This document shows positions 1 to 8,655 of a stretch of 39,700 nt of DNA, one piece after another. The DNA is from Candidatus Omnitrophota bacterium. Lineage in GTDB: Bacteria > Omnitrophota > Gorgyraeia > 1-14-0-20-64-10. The notes under the pieces are model-generated. The model was not told the origin of the DNA. It worked only from the letters and a program-made list of their open reading frames with translations, and made no database searches. The position numbers were made by a program, and so were the translations under genes. The stretch's first letter is position 1. Every line of letters begins with the position of its first letter. Location: contig JACQCH010000012.1 of assembly GCA_016201735.1 (NCBI GenBank), positions 1 through 39,700 of the forward strand, read 5' to 3'.

Positions 1-2
1 CG

Positions 3-137
3 GAACTTGTTGCCGCCATCGCAAGCTATATTCATACGCACAATCAGAATCCGAAAGTTTTTGTTTGGAGCGCTTCGGTGGAGCGCATTATGACCAAGAT
101 CTCCAAATGTAAAGAAGCGTTAGGGACACCACACTAG
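3..137 (+). mobile_element. IS630-type transposase, C-terminal end (partial)
   Basis: An ORF open from the window edge ends at a TAG at 135-137 and encodes about 44 residues. The segment ending SVERIMTKISKCKEALGTPH, preceded by a YIHTHNQNPKVFVW stretch, is the typical tail of IS630/Tc1-family DDE transposases, where an HN-NPKPFVWT block is followed by an I--K---C-E-L-TPH end. It is too short for the ORF track and its 5' part lies outside the window, so I cannot tell whether the element is intact. Its terminal inverted repeat should lie in 138-180 but cannot be confirmed without the other end. It directly precedes the trpB promoter. Confidence 0.72.
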
Positions 138-193
138 CCAAGAAGATTTGCCGAGATCTAGGAGTCCCTCAGCCTTAGATGTTGTCTGACCAG

Positions 194-202
194 TGATATA
201 AT
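194..202 (+). promoter_or_regulatory. Extended -10 promoter of trpB (near-leaderless)
   Basis: TGATATAAT is a consensus extended -10 (TGn plus TATAAT at 197-202). No good -35 is visible at 16-18 bp; the best is TTAGAT at 175-180. The trpB ATG at 212 begins only 9 nt after the -10 box, so the transcript would start within a few bases of the start codon. There is no Shine-Dalgarno sequence in this gap, which fits leaderless translation. Confidence 0.6.
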
Positions 203-211
203 AATTTTCTT

Positions 212-1429
212 ATGCGTAAGCCCACACTCCCCGATTCCCACGGACGGTTCGGCCCTTTTGGGGGACAGTTTGTCCCGGAAACGCTCATGGCCGCTCTGGC
301 GGAACTGGAATTGGTCTATTCCAAAGCTCGTCGAGACCGCCGGTTTCAGGCCGAGCTTCAGGAGGTCTTGACCCAGTACGCCGGACGCCCCACCCCCCTT
401 TACCACGCTAAGCGGTTAAGCGCCCGCTTGGGTCGTGGGATCCGGGTTTACCTGAAACGGGAAGACCTGCTTCACACCGGCGCCCATAAGATCAACAACA
501 CCCTCGGCCAGGGACTGTTGGCCAAGCGGATGGGGAAGCCGCGCCTCATCGCGGAGACCGGGGCGGGCCAGCACGGAGTGGCGACGGCGACGGTGGCGGC
601 CCTGATGGGGCTGCGCTGTGAAATCTTCATGGGAGAAACCGACATCGTCCGCCAGCGACTGAACGTCGTTCGGATGCGGCTGTTGGGGGCGAAGGTGACT
701 CCAGTCACGAGCGGCTCCAAGACGCTCAAGGACGCTTGCAACGAGGCGATCCGGGACTGGGTGACGAACGTCCGGACCACCCATTACATCATCGGCTCCG
801 TCGTCGGGCCCCACCCGTACCCGATGATCGTGCGGGATTTCCAGTCGGTGATTGGAGTGGAGGCCCGCCGGCAGATCCGGCGGGAAACGGGCCGGCTCCC
901 CAACGCGGTGGTCGCCTGCGTCGGCGGCGGGTCCAACGCGATGGGGATTTTTCATCCGTTCTTTTCGGATCGGTCGGTCCGATTGATCGGAGTGGAGGCG
1001 GCGGGAAAAGGATTTCCAAAAGGCCCGCATTCAGCCACGTTGGTCAAAGGGACGGTAGGGGTGCTTCACGGAACGAGATCGTTCCTTCTGCAGGACAAGG
1101 ACGGCCAGGTGATCGAGGCCCACTCCGTCGCGGCCGGGTTGGACTATCCGGGGGTGGGGCCGGAGCACGCCTACTACAAACAGATTCACCGGGCGGAATA
1201 TCACGCGGTGACCGACAAAGAGGCGCTGGGCGGTTTTCAGTTCCTGGCGGAAACCGAAGGAATCCTTCCGGCTTTGGAACCGTCCCACGCGATCGCCTAT
1301 CTGAAGAAAGCGGCTCCGCGGCTGAAGCGGGGCTCCGTCGTGGTGGTTTGCCTCTCCGGGCGGGGAGACAAGGATGTGGAGCTGATCGCTCAAGAGCTGA
1401 ACGGTCATGGTTCGACAAACTCACCATGA
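212..1429 (+). CDS. trpB: Tryptophan synthase beta chain
   Basis: PLP enzyme that condenses indole (channelled from TrpA) with L-serine to give tryptophan in the cytoplasm. The 405-residue product has the family length. The N-terminal [17 protein letters not shown] signature lies at about 10-26, the PLP lysine is K93 in [15 protein letters not shown], the catalytic glutamate is E115 in AETGAGQHG, and the phosphate-binding GGGSNAMG is near 235. The ATG at 212 is chosen because the family signature starts ten residues in and a consensus -10 sits just upstream. No Shine-Dalgarno is present. The last residues (NGHGSTNSP) and the stop codon are encoded inside a 31-bp palindromic repeat. It heads the trpBA pair; no other trp genes are in the window. 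Confidence 0.97.
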   Translation: MRKPTLPDSHGRFGPFGGQFVPETLMAALAELELVYSKARRDRRFQAELQEVLTQYAGRPTPLYHAKRLSARLGRGIRVYLKREDLLHTGAHKINNTLGQGLLAKRMGKPRLIAETGAGQHGVATATVAALMGLRCEIFMGETDIVRQRLNVVRMRLLGAKVTPVTSGSKTLKDACNEAIRDWVTNVRTTHYIIGSVVGPHPYPMIVRDFQSVIGVEARRQIRRETGRLPNAVVACVGGGSNAMGIFHPFFSDRSVRLIGVEAAGKGFPKGPHSATLVKGTVGVLHGTRSFLLQDKDGQVIEAHSVAAGLDYPGVGPEHAYYKQIHRAEYHAVTDKEALGGFQFLAETEGILPALEPSHAIAYLKKAAPRLKRGSVVVVCLSGRGDKDVELIAQELNGHGSTNSP

Positions 1430-1432
1430 CCG
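1402..1432. repeat. Palindromic repeat, TCGAC-loop family, copy 1 (trpB stop)
   Basis: Arms CGGTCATGGT (1402-1411) and ACCATGACCG (1423-1432) are a perfect 10-bp inverted repeat around an 11-nt loop, TCGACAAACTC. The trpB stop codon lies in the right arm. The same loop with different but self-complementary arms recurs at 24366-24398 and 32538-32568, so this is a dispersed REP-like family in which loop sequence and arm pairing are conserved while arm sequence is not. Confidence 0.8.
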
Positions 1433-1446
1433 GAAGGAAGAATTTC

Positions 1447-2241
1447 ATGAACCGGATTGATTCTCTGTTCGCCCGTCTGCGCCGGGAAAACGGCAAGGCC
1501 CTGATCGCCTATCTGACCGTCGGGTTCCCGTCGCTCCGGGCTCTGCCTGGGATCGTCGATCTGCTGGTTGGTGAAGGGGTGGATCTGATCGAATTGGGGA
1601 TTCCCTTCTCGGATCCGCTGGCCGACGGGCCGACGATTCAAGCCGCCTCCCAGTGGGCTCTGCGCCAGGGGGTGACGGTGGGAAAGGTGTTCGAGGCGGT
1701 GAGAGGTTTAAGGCGTCGGCACCGGGATCTTCCGATCGGGCTGATGACGTACTATAATCCGGTCAACCGGTTTGGCGTCAAAGATTTCTGCCGGGCCTGC
1801 GCCCGTGAACAGGTGGATGGGGTGATCATTCCGGACCTGCCTCCCGAGGAGGCGAACGAATTTATCCGGGCCGCCCGGCCCGCTGGGCTCGACACGATTT
1901 TCCTGGCCGCCCCGACGAGCCCGATCTCCCGGTTGAGGCAGATTGCCCGTTCTTCCCGCGGCTTCATCTATTACGTGAGCTTAACCGGCGTGACTGGGGC
2001 GCGCGCTTCTTTGCCCGGGCAGATGCAGGCTGATGTCCGGTCCATCAAGCGGATGACCCGCCTGCCGGTCTGCGTCGGGTTCGGGATTTCCGGGCCGGCT
2101 CAGGTGCGGCAGGTGGTCCGGGCGGCCGACGGGGTGATCATCGGCTCGGCGCTTCTTAACGCGATCGGTCGGTCTTCCAAGAATTCCTGGAAGCCGGTGG
2201 AAAGTTTTATTCGACTATTGAGGGCTGCCTGTCATGCGTAA
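1447..2241 (+). CDS. trpA: Tryptophan synthase alpha chain
   Basis: Cleaves indole-3-glycerol phosphate to indole and glyceraldehyde 3-phosphate; partner of TrpB. The ORF track joins it to upstream out-of-gene sequence. I choose ATG 1447 because a GGAAGGAAG Shine-Dalgarno lies 6 nt upstream and because this start places the catalytic residues at E49 (DLIELGIPF) and D60 (SDPLADGP), matching canonical TrpA numbering. An ATG at 1426 overlapping the trpB stop is the alternative. The product is 264 residues, normal for the family, with a TIM barrel, a PDLPPEEANEF loop 6 region and a C-terminal GFGIS phosphate-binding segment. The stop overlaps the manC start by 8 nt. Confidence 0.96.
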   Translation: MNRIDSLFARLRRENGKALIAYLTVGFPSLRALPGIVDLLVGEGVDLIELGIPFSDPLADGPTIQAASQWALRQGVTVGKVFEAVRGLRRRHRDLPIGLMTYYNPVNRFGVKDFCRACAREQVDGVIIPDLPPEEANEFIRAARPAGLDTIFLAAPTSPISRLRQIARSSRGFIYYVSLTGVTGARASLPGQMQADVRSIKRMTRLPVCVGFGISGPAQVRQVVRAADGVIIGSALLNAIGRSSKNSWKPVESFIRLLRAACHA

Positions 2242-3325
2242 CAGAACGGCTCCTAAATTGTGGGCGCTGATCATGGCCGGCGGGACCGGGGAACGGCTCT
2301 GGCCCTTGTCGAGGAGGCGGCATCCGAAACAGACGCTGAAGCTGGGAAGCAAACGTTCTCTGCTCCAGGTGGCCGCCGAACGTCTCAGAGGATTGGTTCC
2401 GGACAACCGGATCGTCGTCGTCACGACCAAGAACCAGGCGGCGATCGTCCGGCGGCAGGTCCCGAAGGTTTCTGCGGCCCATTTCTTGGTGGAGCCGGCC
2501 TCCCGGAACACCGCCGCAGCCGTCGGGTTGGGGACCTTGGCGATCCTGCAGGAGGATGCGGACGCGGTCATTCTGGTCACTCCCGCGGATCACCTGATTC
2601 GGCCGGTCCCTGAGTTTCACGTAACGGCGCGTCGGGCCGCTTCCCTCGCCGTGGAGCGGGACGGGCTGGTCTGCTTAGGGATCAAGCCGACCTATCCGGC
2701 GACCGGGTACGGCTACATCGAGCCGATGGGGAAACGGATTCCGTCGGGCGGGTACCGGGTCCGCCGATTTATTGAAAAGCCGATGCTGGCGGTGGCCCAG
2801 GAACTGATCCGCCGGCCCGGGATGGCCTGGAACAGCGGGATCTTCTGCTGGCGGGCGCGGGTGATCCTGGCGGCGATCCGGCAATGGCTGCCCGGTCTTT
2901 ACAGCGGATTGGAGCGGATCGAGCAAGGATGGGGAACACCGGCGGGCAAGGATCGGTTGAGCCAACTGTACCGTCAACTGCCGAGCATCTCGATCGACGT
3001 CGGGGTGCTGGAACGTTCCCGCCATGTCTGGGTGGTTCCGGCCGGTTTCTCCTGGGATGACGTCGGCTCCTGGAACAGTCTGGCTTTTCTCCATGAGGCG
3101 GACCGGGATGGGAATGTGGTTCTGGGAAGCTACGTCGGATTGGAGACGACCGGCTCCGTGATCGTCGGGGAGAATCGGCATTTGGTCGCCACCTTAGGGG
3201 TGAAGGATCTGATCATCGTGCAGGCCCCGGACGCGACGCTGGTCTGCCACAAGAGTCAGGCCCAAGGGGTGCGAAAGCTGGTCGCCCTGATGGCCGGCTC
3301 GCGAGCCATGAAGAGATACTTATGA
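2234..3325 (+). CDS. manC: Mannose-1-phosphate guanylyltransferase
   Basis: Makes GDP-mannose from mannose 1-phosphate and GTP, a precursor of LPS, O-antigen, capsule or glycoprotein sugars. The pyrophosphorylase signature AGGTGERLWPLSR is at about 15-27, followed by the EPASRNTAAAVG block, TPADHLI, the ATGYGYIEP stretch and RRFIEKP. At 363 residues it is the short form lacking a fused phosphomannose isomerase domain. The start overlaps trpA by 8 nt, suggesting coupled translation. A phosphohexomutase lies three genes downstream and could supply mannose 1-phosphate. The stop codon abuts a large palindromic element. Confidence 0.93.
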   Translation: MRNRTAPKLWALIMAGGTGERLWPLSRRRHPKQTLKLGSKRSLLQVAAERLRGLVPDNRIVVVTTKNQAAIVRRQVPKVSAAHFLVEPASRNTAAAVGLGTLAILQEDADAVILVTPADHLIRPVPEFHVTARRAASLAVERDGLVCLGIKPTYPATGYGYIEPMGKRIPSGGYRVRRFIEKPMLAVAQELIRRPGMAWNSGIFCWRARVILAAIRQWLPGLYSGLERIEQGWGTPAGKDRLSQLYRQLPSISIDVGVLERSRHVWVVPAGFSWDDVGSWNSLAFLHEADRDGNVVLGSYVGLETTGSVIVGENRHLVATLGVKDLIIVQAPDATLVCHKSQAQGVRKLVALMAGSRAMKRYL

Positions 3326-3463
3326 CCCCGCCCCTCCGGAGTATGCCCTCGGTAGAAGGGGTGGATTTTTTAAGATTGTGGGAGACGGCCGAGGGCATCT
3401 GTGCCTTCGGCACAGCGGTTCCATCCCTACAGGGATGGAACCGGAACTCCGGAGGGGCGGGGT
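3325..3463. repeat. Four-way-junction palindromic element at the manC/M16 junction
   Basis: An 18-bp perfect outer inverted repeat (3325-3342 with 3446-3463; left arm ACCCCGCCCCTCCGGAGT) encloses three contiguous hairpins. These are ATGCCCTCGG/CCGAGGGCAT (3343-3352 with 3389-3398, 36-nt loop); a 17-nt hairpin at 3399-3415 containing a C(TTCG)G tetraloop; and a 13-bp near-loopless hairpin at 3416-3443. Only two junction bases (3444-3445) are unpaired. The left outer arm begins at the last base of the manC stop; the right arm contains the GGAGG and GTG start of the next gene. The element could be a folded cis-regulatory RNA, or a mobile palindromic element that inserted at the junction. I do not recognise it as a named family. 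Confidence 0.85.
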
Positions 3464-4763
3464 GACGCCGACCCATTATCGGATTGGGCGCCACGCGTAT
3501 CACCGGACCGTGCTGTCGAACGGCTTGAGGATCGTCTCCGCTCCGCGGCATGAGGCGGAGTCGGTCACCGTCGGGGTTTGGATCAACGCCGGCGGGCGGC
3601 ATGAGAACCTCCGCTTAAACGGAATTTCCCATTTCTTGGAGCACCTTCTGTTCAAAGGGACGGCCCGGTTCTCTTCCCGGATGATCAAGGAAGCGATCGA
3701 GGGCCGGGGCGGGGCGCTCAATGCCTTCACCGACGAGGAATTCACCTGCGTCTGGGCGAAGGTTCAGCCGAAAGATCTTAAGACCACGGTCCAGGTTCTG
3801 ACCGAGATGGTTCTCTACTCCAAGCTGGACTTAAAGGAGATGGAGAAGGAACGGGCTGTGATCCTGGAAGAGATCCGGATGTACCGGGATCTGCCGATGC
3901 AGTCGGTTCACGACCTGTTGAATGGGCTGCTTTGGCCGAAGCACCCTCTGGGGATGATCCTTTCCGGGACGGAAAATTCCGTCCGCCGGATCCGGAAAGG
4001 AGATTTGGTCTCGTATCAGCGGCGGCACTACACGCCGGTGAACATCGTGATCGCCGCCTGCGGCCGGTTGAGCCACCGGGCGTTGGTGGAGGCCGTATCC
4101 GACTTATGGAAGAAGATTCCGCCGGGAAATCCGCAGAGGCCCCGGCGGGTCGTGCAGAATCAGCGCTCACCCCGCCTGAAGGTGGAGGTTAAGGAAACCG
4201 AGCAGACCCATCTGTGCCTGGGATTCCATGCCTTCCCCCGGAACCATCCGCATGCCCACGCGCTGAATCTGCTCAACGTGATCTTGGGCGGCAACATGTC
4301 TTCCCGGCTGTTCCAGAGGGTGAGGGAGGACCGGGGGCTGGCGTACGAGATCGGCTCCCAGGTGAGGCGCTTCCGGGACACCGGGCTTTTCTCCATCGCC
4401 GCGGGAGTGGAGCACCGGCATCTTGCCCGGTGCCTGGAGGTGATCTTGAAGGAATTGTCCCGGGTCTGCAAAGAGCCGGTGCGGCCCAAAGAATTCGAGC
4501 AGGCGCTGGAATTCTTCATCGGCCAGCTTCTTTTTTCTTTGGAAGACACGAGCGAACACATGTCCTGGATCGGGGAATGTGAGATGATCTTAGGCAGGGT
4601 GCAGCCGGTGGAAGCGGTCTTAGCTCAAGTTCAGCGGGTCAAGAGAGAGTACTTAACCCAGGTCGCCCGGGCGATCCTCCGGTCAAACCACTTAAGTCTC
4701 GCCGTCATCGGGCCGGTGGCTAAAAAGGTTTCGGGCGGTCTGCCGAAACTTCTGGAGCTTTAA
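3462..4763 (+). CDS. M16-family zinc metallopeptidase (processing peptidase-like)
   Basis: A 433-residue single-unit peptidase of the pitrilysin/mitochondrial processing peptidase family (M16B). The inverted zinc motif HFLEH is at 57-61 (ISHFLEHLLFKGT) and the third ligand glutamate is in VILEEIRMYRD near 137. The C-terminal half has the substrate-binding RVREDRGLAYEIGS segment. The track start at 3378 runs through the palindrome and gives no family-like sequence; GTG 3462 is preferred, with GGAGG 6 nt upstream and a product beginning THYRIGRHAYHRTVLSNG. The Shine-Dalgarno and start are buried in the right arm of the 3325-3463 structure, so translation may depend on the arriving manC ribosome or on unfolding. 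The native substrate cannot be told from sequence. Confidence 0.92.
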   Translation: MTPTHYRIGRHAYHRTVLSNGLRIVSAPRHEAESVTVGVWINAGGRHENLRLNGISHFLEHLLFKGTARFSSRMIKEAIEGRGGALNAFTDEEFTCVWAKVQPKDLKTTVQVLTEMVLYSKLDLKEMEKERAVILEEIRMYRDLPMQSVHDLLNGLLWPKHPLGMILSGTENSVRRIRKGDLVSYQRRHYTPVNIVIAACGRLSHRALVEAVSDLWKKIPPGNPQRPRRVVQNQRSPRLKVEVKETEQTHLCLGFHAFPRNHPHAHALNLLNVILGGNMSSRLFQRVREDRGLAYEIGSQVRRFRDTGLFSIAAGVEHRHLARCLEVILKELSRVCKEPVRPKEFEQALEFFIGQLLFSLEDTSEHMSWIGECEMILGRVQPVEAVLAQVQRVKREYLTQVARAILRSNHLSLAVIGPVAKKVSGGLPKLLEL

Positions 4764-4766
4764 AGG

Positions 4767-5417
4767 ATGATTCCTCAAGCGATCCTGGTGGCTCCCTCCA
4801 TGCTGGCGGCCGACTTCGGCCGGCTGGCCGAAGAGACCCGGCGGGTGGAAGCCGCCGGCGCCGACTGGATTCATCTCGACGTCATGGACGGCCATTTCGT
4901 TCCGAACCTCACCATCGGCCCGCAGGCGGTCGCGGCCCTGCGGCCGGTCACCCGTCTTCCTCTGGATGTTCACCTGATGATCGAGTCGCCGGATCGGTAT
5001 CTGCCGGCCTTCATCGAGGCGGGGGCGGACCGGGTGACCGTGCACGCGGAGGCCTGTCCCGATTTGAAGAAGGTGGTCGGGCAGATCCGGCGGCTCGGCG
5101 CGAAGGTCGGAGTGGCCCTGCGGCCCCAGACGGGGATCGAGGTGTTGAAGCCGGTCCTGGATCAGATCGACCTGGCCCTCCTGATGACGGTCAACCCCGG
5201 TTTCGGGGGGCAGGCCTTTATGCCGGAGGTTCTGCCGAAGATCGAGAGCTTACGGAAACTGACCGACCGCCATATCCAGGTGGATGGAGGGATTAACTAT
5301 GAGACGGCGCGGAGCACCCACTCGGCCGGAGCCGACGTGATGGTGGCCGGCACCTACATTTTTCGGTCCGCTGATCCGAAACAGGCGATTCAATCCCTGA
5401 AGGGACTGGCTGGATGA
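4767..5417 (+). CDS. rpe: Ribulose-phosphate 3-epimerase
   Basis: Interconverts ribulose 5-phosphate and xylulose 5-phosphate in the pentose phosphate pathway. The 216-residue TIM barrel contains the family blocks APSMLAADFGRLAEE, HLDVMDGHFVPNLTIG (metal-binding His and Asp), LDVHLMIESPDRY, VNPGFGGQAF and the phosphate-binding VDGGIN. The start lies 3 nt after the M16 stop, with a GGAGCTTTAAAGG ribosome site. The stop overlaps the next start as ATGA, so translation is probably coupled. Length and residues are normal. Confidence 0.96.
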   Translation: MIPQAILVAPSMLAADFGRLAEETRRVEAAGADWIHLDVMDGHFVPNLTIGPQAVAALRPVTRLPLDVHLMIESPDRYLPAFIEAGADRVTVHAEACPDLKKVVGQIRRLGAKVGVALRPQTGIEVLKPVLDQIDLALLMTVNPGFGGQAFMPEVLPKIESLRKLTDRHIQVDGGINYETARSTHSAGADVMVAGTYIFRSADPKQAIQSLKGLAG

Positions 5418-6853
5418 GTGACGTGATCAAATTCGGGACCGACGGTTGGCGGGCGCTGGTGGCGGAGGAATTCACCTTTCCGAATGTCCGGCTCGTTTCG
5501 CAGGCCGCGGCCTCTTATTTGAGAAATCATTTGAAGCGGGACCGCCGCAGGACCGTCATCGTCGGGTACGACACCCGTCCGCTCGGCGACCGGTTCGCGC
5601 AGGTGGTGGCGGAGATCATGGGGGGGAACGGTTTTGAGGTCCTGCTCACCCAAGGGCCGATGCCGACCCCGGCGATCAGCAACGCGATCCGCCAGCACCG
5701 CCTTCAAGGAGGGGTGGTGATCACCGCCAGCCACAATCCGTTCACCTACAATGGATTCAAGTTCAAGCCGTTCTACGCGGGTCCCGCCGAGTCGCAGATG
5801 ACCCGCTGGATCGAGCAGAGGTTGTCCCGGGAACCGGTCCGCCGGCTTCCCCTCGGAGAGGGATTGAGAAAGAAACGGATCCGCTGGGTCGATCTGGCCC
5901 CCGGCTATCTTTCTCTTCTGCGCAACTACGTGGAGTGGCCGATCCTGCGCAAGGCCCGGTTAAAGGTGGGCTACGACTCGATGCTGGGAGCGGGTCAGGA
6001 CTTGCTCCAGCGGGTCACGGCCGGCGGCCGGCTGACGATTGTTCCGGTGGAACGATCCGGCCCATTGAAGAGCAGCCACCGGCCGGAACCGGTCGGAGAA
6101 CAACTGGAGGCGTTGGGCTCGGTGGTGCGGAGGCATCGCTGCGACGTGGGGCTGGCCACCGACGGGGACGCCGACCGGATCGGGTTGGTCGATTCCCGCG
6201 GGCGGTTCGTCAGTTCCCAGCAGACGATGTGTCTGATGTTGTGGCACATGCTCGAAGACCGGGGATGGCGGGGAATGGTGGTCACGACGGTTGCCGGCAC
6301 GAACGTGATGGACCGGATCGCCGCCCAATTCGGGGTCCCGTTCAAGCGGACCCCCGTCGGCTTCAAGCACATCGCCCGGCTGATGCGCCAAACGCAAGTC
6401 CTTTTCGGCGGAGAGGAGTCGGGCGGGTTTGGTTTCCGGAACACGGTCCCGGAACGGGACGGGCTTTTGGGCGGTCTTTTAATTTTGGAGATGATGGCGA
6501 TGCGGCGCAAAGGTTTAGTGGAACTCCTGGCCGAGTTAAAGGCCCGGTTCGGCGGTTGGGCCTATTCCCGGGCTGACCTGGCCCTCTCCAAACCGGTTGA
6601 TCCGGAACGCCTGCGGGAATGGGCGAAGAAAGCCGCGCGCAACTCTTCCCACCTGGGCGGCGGGTTGCGCTTCAAGGAAATTCAGACGCTCGACGGGGCG
6701 AAGGTGATCTTGGACGATCAAAGCTGGCTGCTGCTTCGGCCTTCCGGCACCGAGCCGCTGCTTCGGATCTACGCCGAGGCCCGGTCCGATAAACAGCTCA
6801 AGACCCTGCTGAAGGCCGGCCAGGCGATCGGCCGCCGGTTGGTTGGAAAATAA
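5414..6853 (+). CDS. Phosphoglucomutase/phosphomannomutase family protein
   Basis: Alpha-D-phosphohexomutase that moves phosphate between C1 and C6 of a hexose phosphate. The 479-residue protein has all four hallmarks: KFGTDGWRALV at the N-terminus, the phosphoserine loop in TASHNPFTYNGFK near 114, the metal site ATDGDADRIG, and the sugar-specificity loop GGEESGGFGF, followed by the phosphate-binding RPSGTEPLLRIY. The GEESGG form is common in phosphoglucomutases related to PgcA rather than GlmM. With manC upstream a phosphomannomutase role is also plausible; sequence alone does not decide. It overlaps rpe by 4 nt. Confidence 0.93.
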   Translation: MSDVIKFGTDGWRALVAEEFTFPNVRLVSQAAASYLRNHLKRDRRRTVIVGYDTRPLGDRFAQVVAEIMGGNGFEVLLTQGPMPTPAISNAIRQHRLQGGVVITASHNPFTYNGFKFKPFYAGPAESQMTRWIEQRLSREPVRRLPLGEGLRKKRIRWVDLAPGYLSLLRNYVEWPILRKARLKVGYDSMLGAGQDLLQRVTAGGRLTIVPVERSGPLKSSHRPEPVGEQLEALGSVVRRHRCDVGLATDGDADRIGLVDSRGRFVSSQQTMCLMLWHMLEDRGWRGMVVTTVAGTNVMDRIAAQFGVPFKRTPVGFKHIARLMRQTQVLFGGEESGGFGFRNTVPERDGLLGGLLILEMMAMRRKGLVELLAELKARFGGWAYSRADLALSKPVDPERLREWAKKAARNSSHLGGGLRFKEIQTLDGAKVILDDQSWLLLRPSGTEPLLRIYAEARSDKQLKTLLKAGQAIGRRLVGK

Positions 6854-6863
6854 GTCGCCCCGC

Positions 6864-8654
6864 ATGGATCAATCCCACATCCGGAATTTCTGCGTCATCG
6901 CCCACATCGATCACGGCAAGTCCACCTTGGCGGACCGGCTGCTTCTGAGGACGGGAGCGATCTCTCCACGGGAGTTCCGGGACCAGCTCCTGGACGACAT
7001 GGACCTGGAGCGGGAACGGGGGATCACGATCAAGGCCTCCGCGGTCCGGATGTCCTACACCGCCGCCGACGGGAAATCTTATCTGCTGAATTTGATCGAT
7101 ACCCCCGGCCACGTCGATTTCTCCTACGAGGTGGCAAAATCCCTCCGGGCCTGCGAGGGAGCCCTTTTGGTGGTGGATGCCACTCAAGGGGTGGAGGCCC
7201 AGACCGTCGCCAATTTTTACCAGGCCCGGGACCTGGGGCTTAAAATCATCCCGGTGATCAACAAGATCGATTTGAATACCGCCCGCGTCGATTCCGTCCG
7301 GGAAGAACTTAAAACCACGCTGGGGTTGATGCAGGACCCGATCCTGGTCAGCGCCAAGGAAGGCACTCACATCGACGAATTGCTGGAGCGGATCGTCAAG
7401 GAGATCCCCCCTCCCGGCGGCTCCCGAGGCCAGCCGCTTCAGGCGCTGGTGTTCGATTCCGCGTTTGATCCGTACAAAGGAGTGGTGGTTTACATCCGGC
7501 TGTTCAACGGCTCGGTCAAGCCGGGCGAGACGATGCTCCTGATGGGTACCAAGCAAACCCATGAGGTGCTGGAGGCCGGAGTCTTCATGCCCAGGGCCCA
7601 GGCCGTGGAGAAACTTTCCTGCGGGGAGGTCGGCTACTTGACCTGCAACATCAAGGATCCGAAAGAGGTCCGGGCCGGCGACACGGTGACCGATTTTAAG
7701 GCCCCCACCTCCCAGTCCCTTCCCGGCTACCGGAAGGTCCGGCCCCTGGTCTTCTGCGGGATTTACCCGATCAATCCCGGCGACTACAGCCATCTTCGGG
7801 ACGCGCTGGGTAAGCTGGCCCTCTCCGACGCCTCCTTTGAGTATCAAGTGGAGAATTCCAGCTCCTTCGGGATGGGGTACCGGTGCGGTTTCCTGGGACT
7901 GCTTCACATGGAGATCATCCAGGAGCGGCTGGAACGGGAGTTTGATCTGAATCTGATCGCCACGACCCCGAGCGTCGTTTACCAGGTGGTCCTTCAGGGG
8001 AATGAAACCCTCGAGATCGACAATCCCACCAAACTTCCGGAGACCGGGCGGATCCAGCGGATCGAGGAGCCGATGATCAAGGCCTTCCTGATCGTGCCGA
8101 GCAGCGCGCTGGGCAACGTGATGCAGTTGGGGATGAGCCGGCGTGGGATCTATTCCTCGACCGAATATCTGGGAGCCGACCGGGCGATGCTGGTGTATGA
8201 GTTCCCGCTGGCGGAGGTGCTGGTCGATTTCCACGACCGGCTGAAATCGGCCACCCGGGGATACGGCTCGATGGACTATGAATTCATCGGCTACCGGCCG
8301 GCAGACCTGGTAAAATTGGAGATTCTGTTGAACGGGGTGCCGTGCGATCCGCTGGCGGCCATCGTGCCGAAAGAAAAGGCGTACACCCGCGGAAAGGAGA
8401 TCGTCGAGAAACTGCAGGAGGCGATTCCCCGTCAGCTGTTCGAGGTGGCGATCCAGGCGGCCGTCGGCACCCGGGTGATCGCCCGGGAAACGGTCCGCCC
8501 GATGGCCAAGCACGTGACCGGAAAATGCTACGGCGGGGACATCACCCGCAAACGCAAACTCTGGGAGAAACAACGGGAAGGGAAGAAGCGGATGAAGATG
8601 TTCGGGAAGGTGGAGATTCCTCAAGAGGCCTTCATGGCGATCCTTAAAATTTAG
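6864..8654 (+). CDS. lepA: Elongation factor 4 (back-translocating GTPase LepA)
   Basis: Ribosome-associated translational GTPase. ATG 6864 is chosen over the track's TTG at 6843; it gives 596 residues beginning MDQSHIRNFCVIAHIDHGKST, the standard LepA N-terminus. G1 is AHIDHGKST, the switch II motif is DTPGHVDFSYEV, G4 is NKIDL and G5 is SAKEG. The LepA-specific C-terminal end KRKLWEKQREGKKRMKMFG and QEAFMAIL is present. No Shine-Dalgarno is visible in the 10-nt gap after the mutase gene. lepB follows one base after the stop, the same pairing as in Escherichia coli. Confidence 0.98.
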   Translation: MDQSHIRNFCVIAHIDHGKSTLADRLLLRTGAISPREFRDQLLDDMDLERERGITIKASAVRMSYTAADGKSYLLNLIDTPGHVDFSYEVAKSLRACEGALLVVDATQGVEAQTVANFYQARDLGLKIIPVINKIDLNTARVDSVREELKTTLGLMQDPILVSAKEGTHIDELLERIVKEIPPPGGSRGQPLQALVFDSAFDPYKGVVVYIRLFNGSVKPGETMLLMGTKQTHEVLEAGVFMPRAQAVEKLSCGEVGYLTCNIKDPKEVRAGDTVTDFKAPTSQSLPGYRKVRPLVFCGIYPINPGDYSHLRDALGKLALSDASFEYQVENSSSFGMGYRCGFLGLLHMEIIQERLEREFDLNLIATTPSVVYQVVLQGNETLEIDNPTKLPETGRIQRIEEPMIKAFLIVPSSALGNVMQLGMSRRGIYSSTEYLGADRAMLVYEFPLAEVLVDFHDRLKSATRGYGSMDYEFIGYRPADLVKLEILLNGVPCDPLAAIVPKEKAYTRGKEIVEKLQEAIPRQLFEVAIQAAVGTRVIARETVRPMAKHVTGKCYGGDITRKRKLWEKQREGKKRMKMFGKVEIPQEAFMAILKI

Positions 8655-8655
8655 C

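Noticed and set aside
736-1446. N-terminal part of the 501-aa ORF containing trpA
   Set aside because: Out-of-frame reading of trpB; TrpA family sequence begins only at 1447.
8645-8650. TAAAAT box 5 nt before lepB ATG as another leaderless promoter
   Set aside because: It lies in the lepA coding end with no TGn or -35; probably chance inside an operon.
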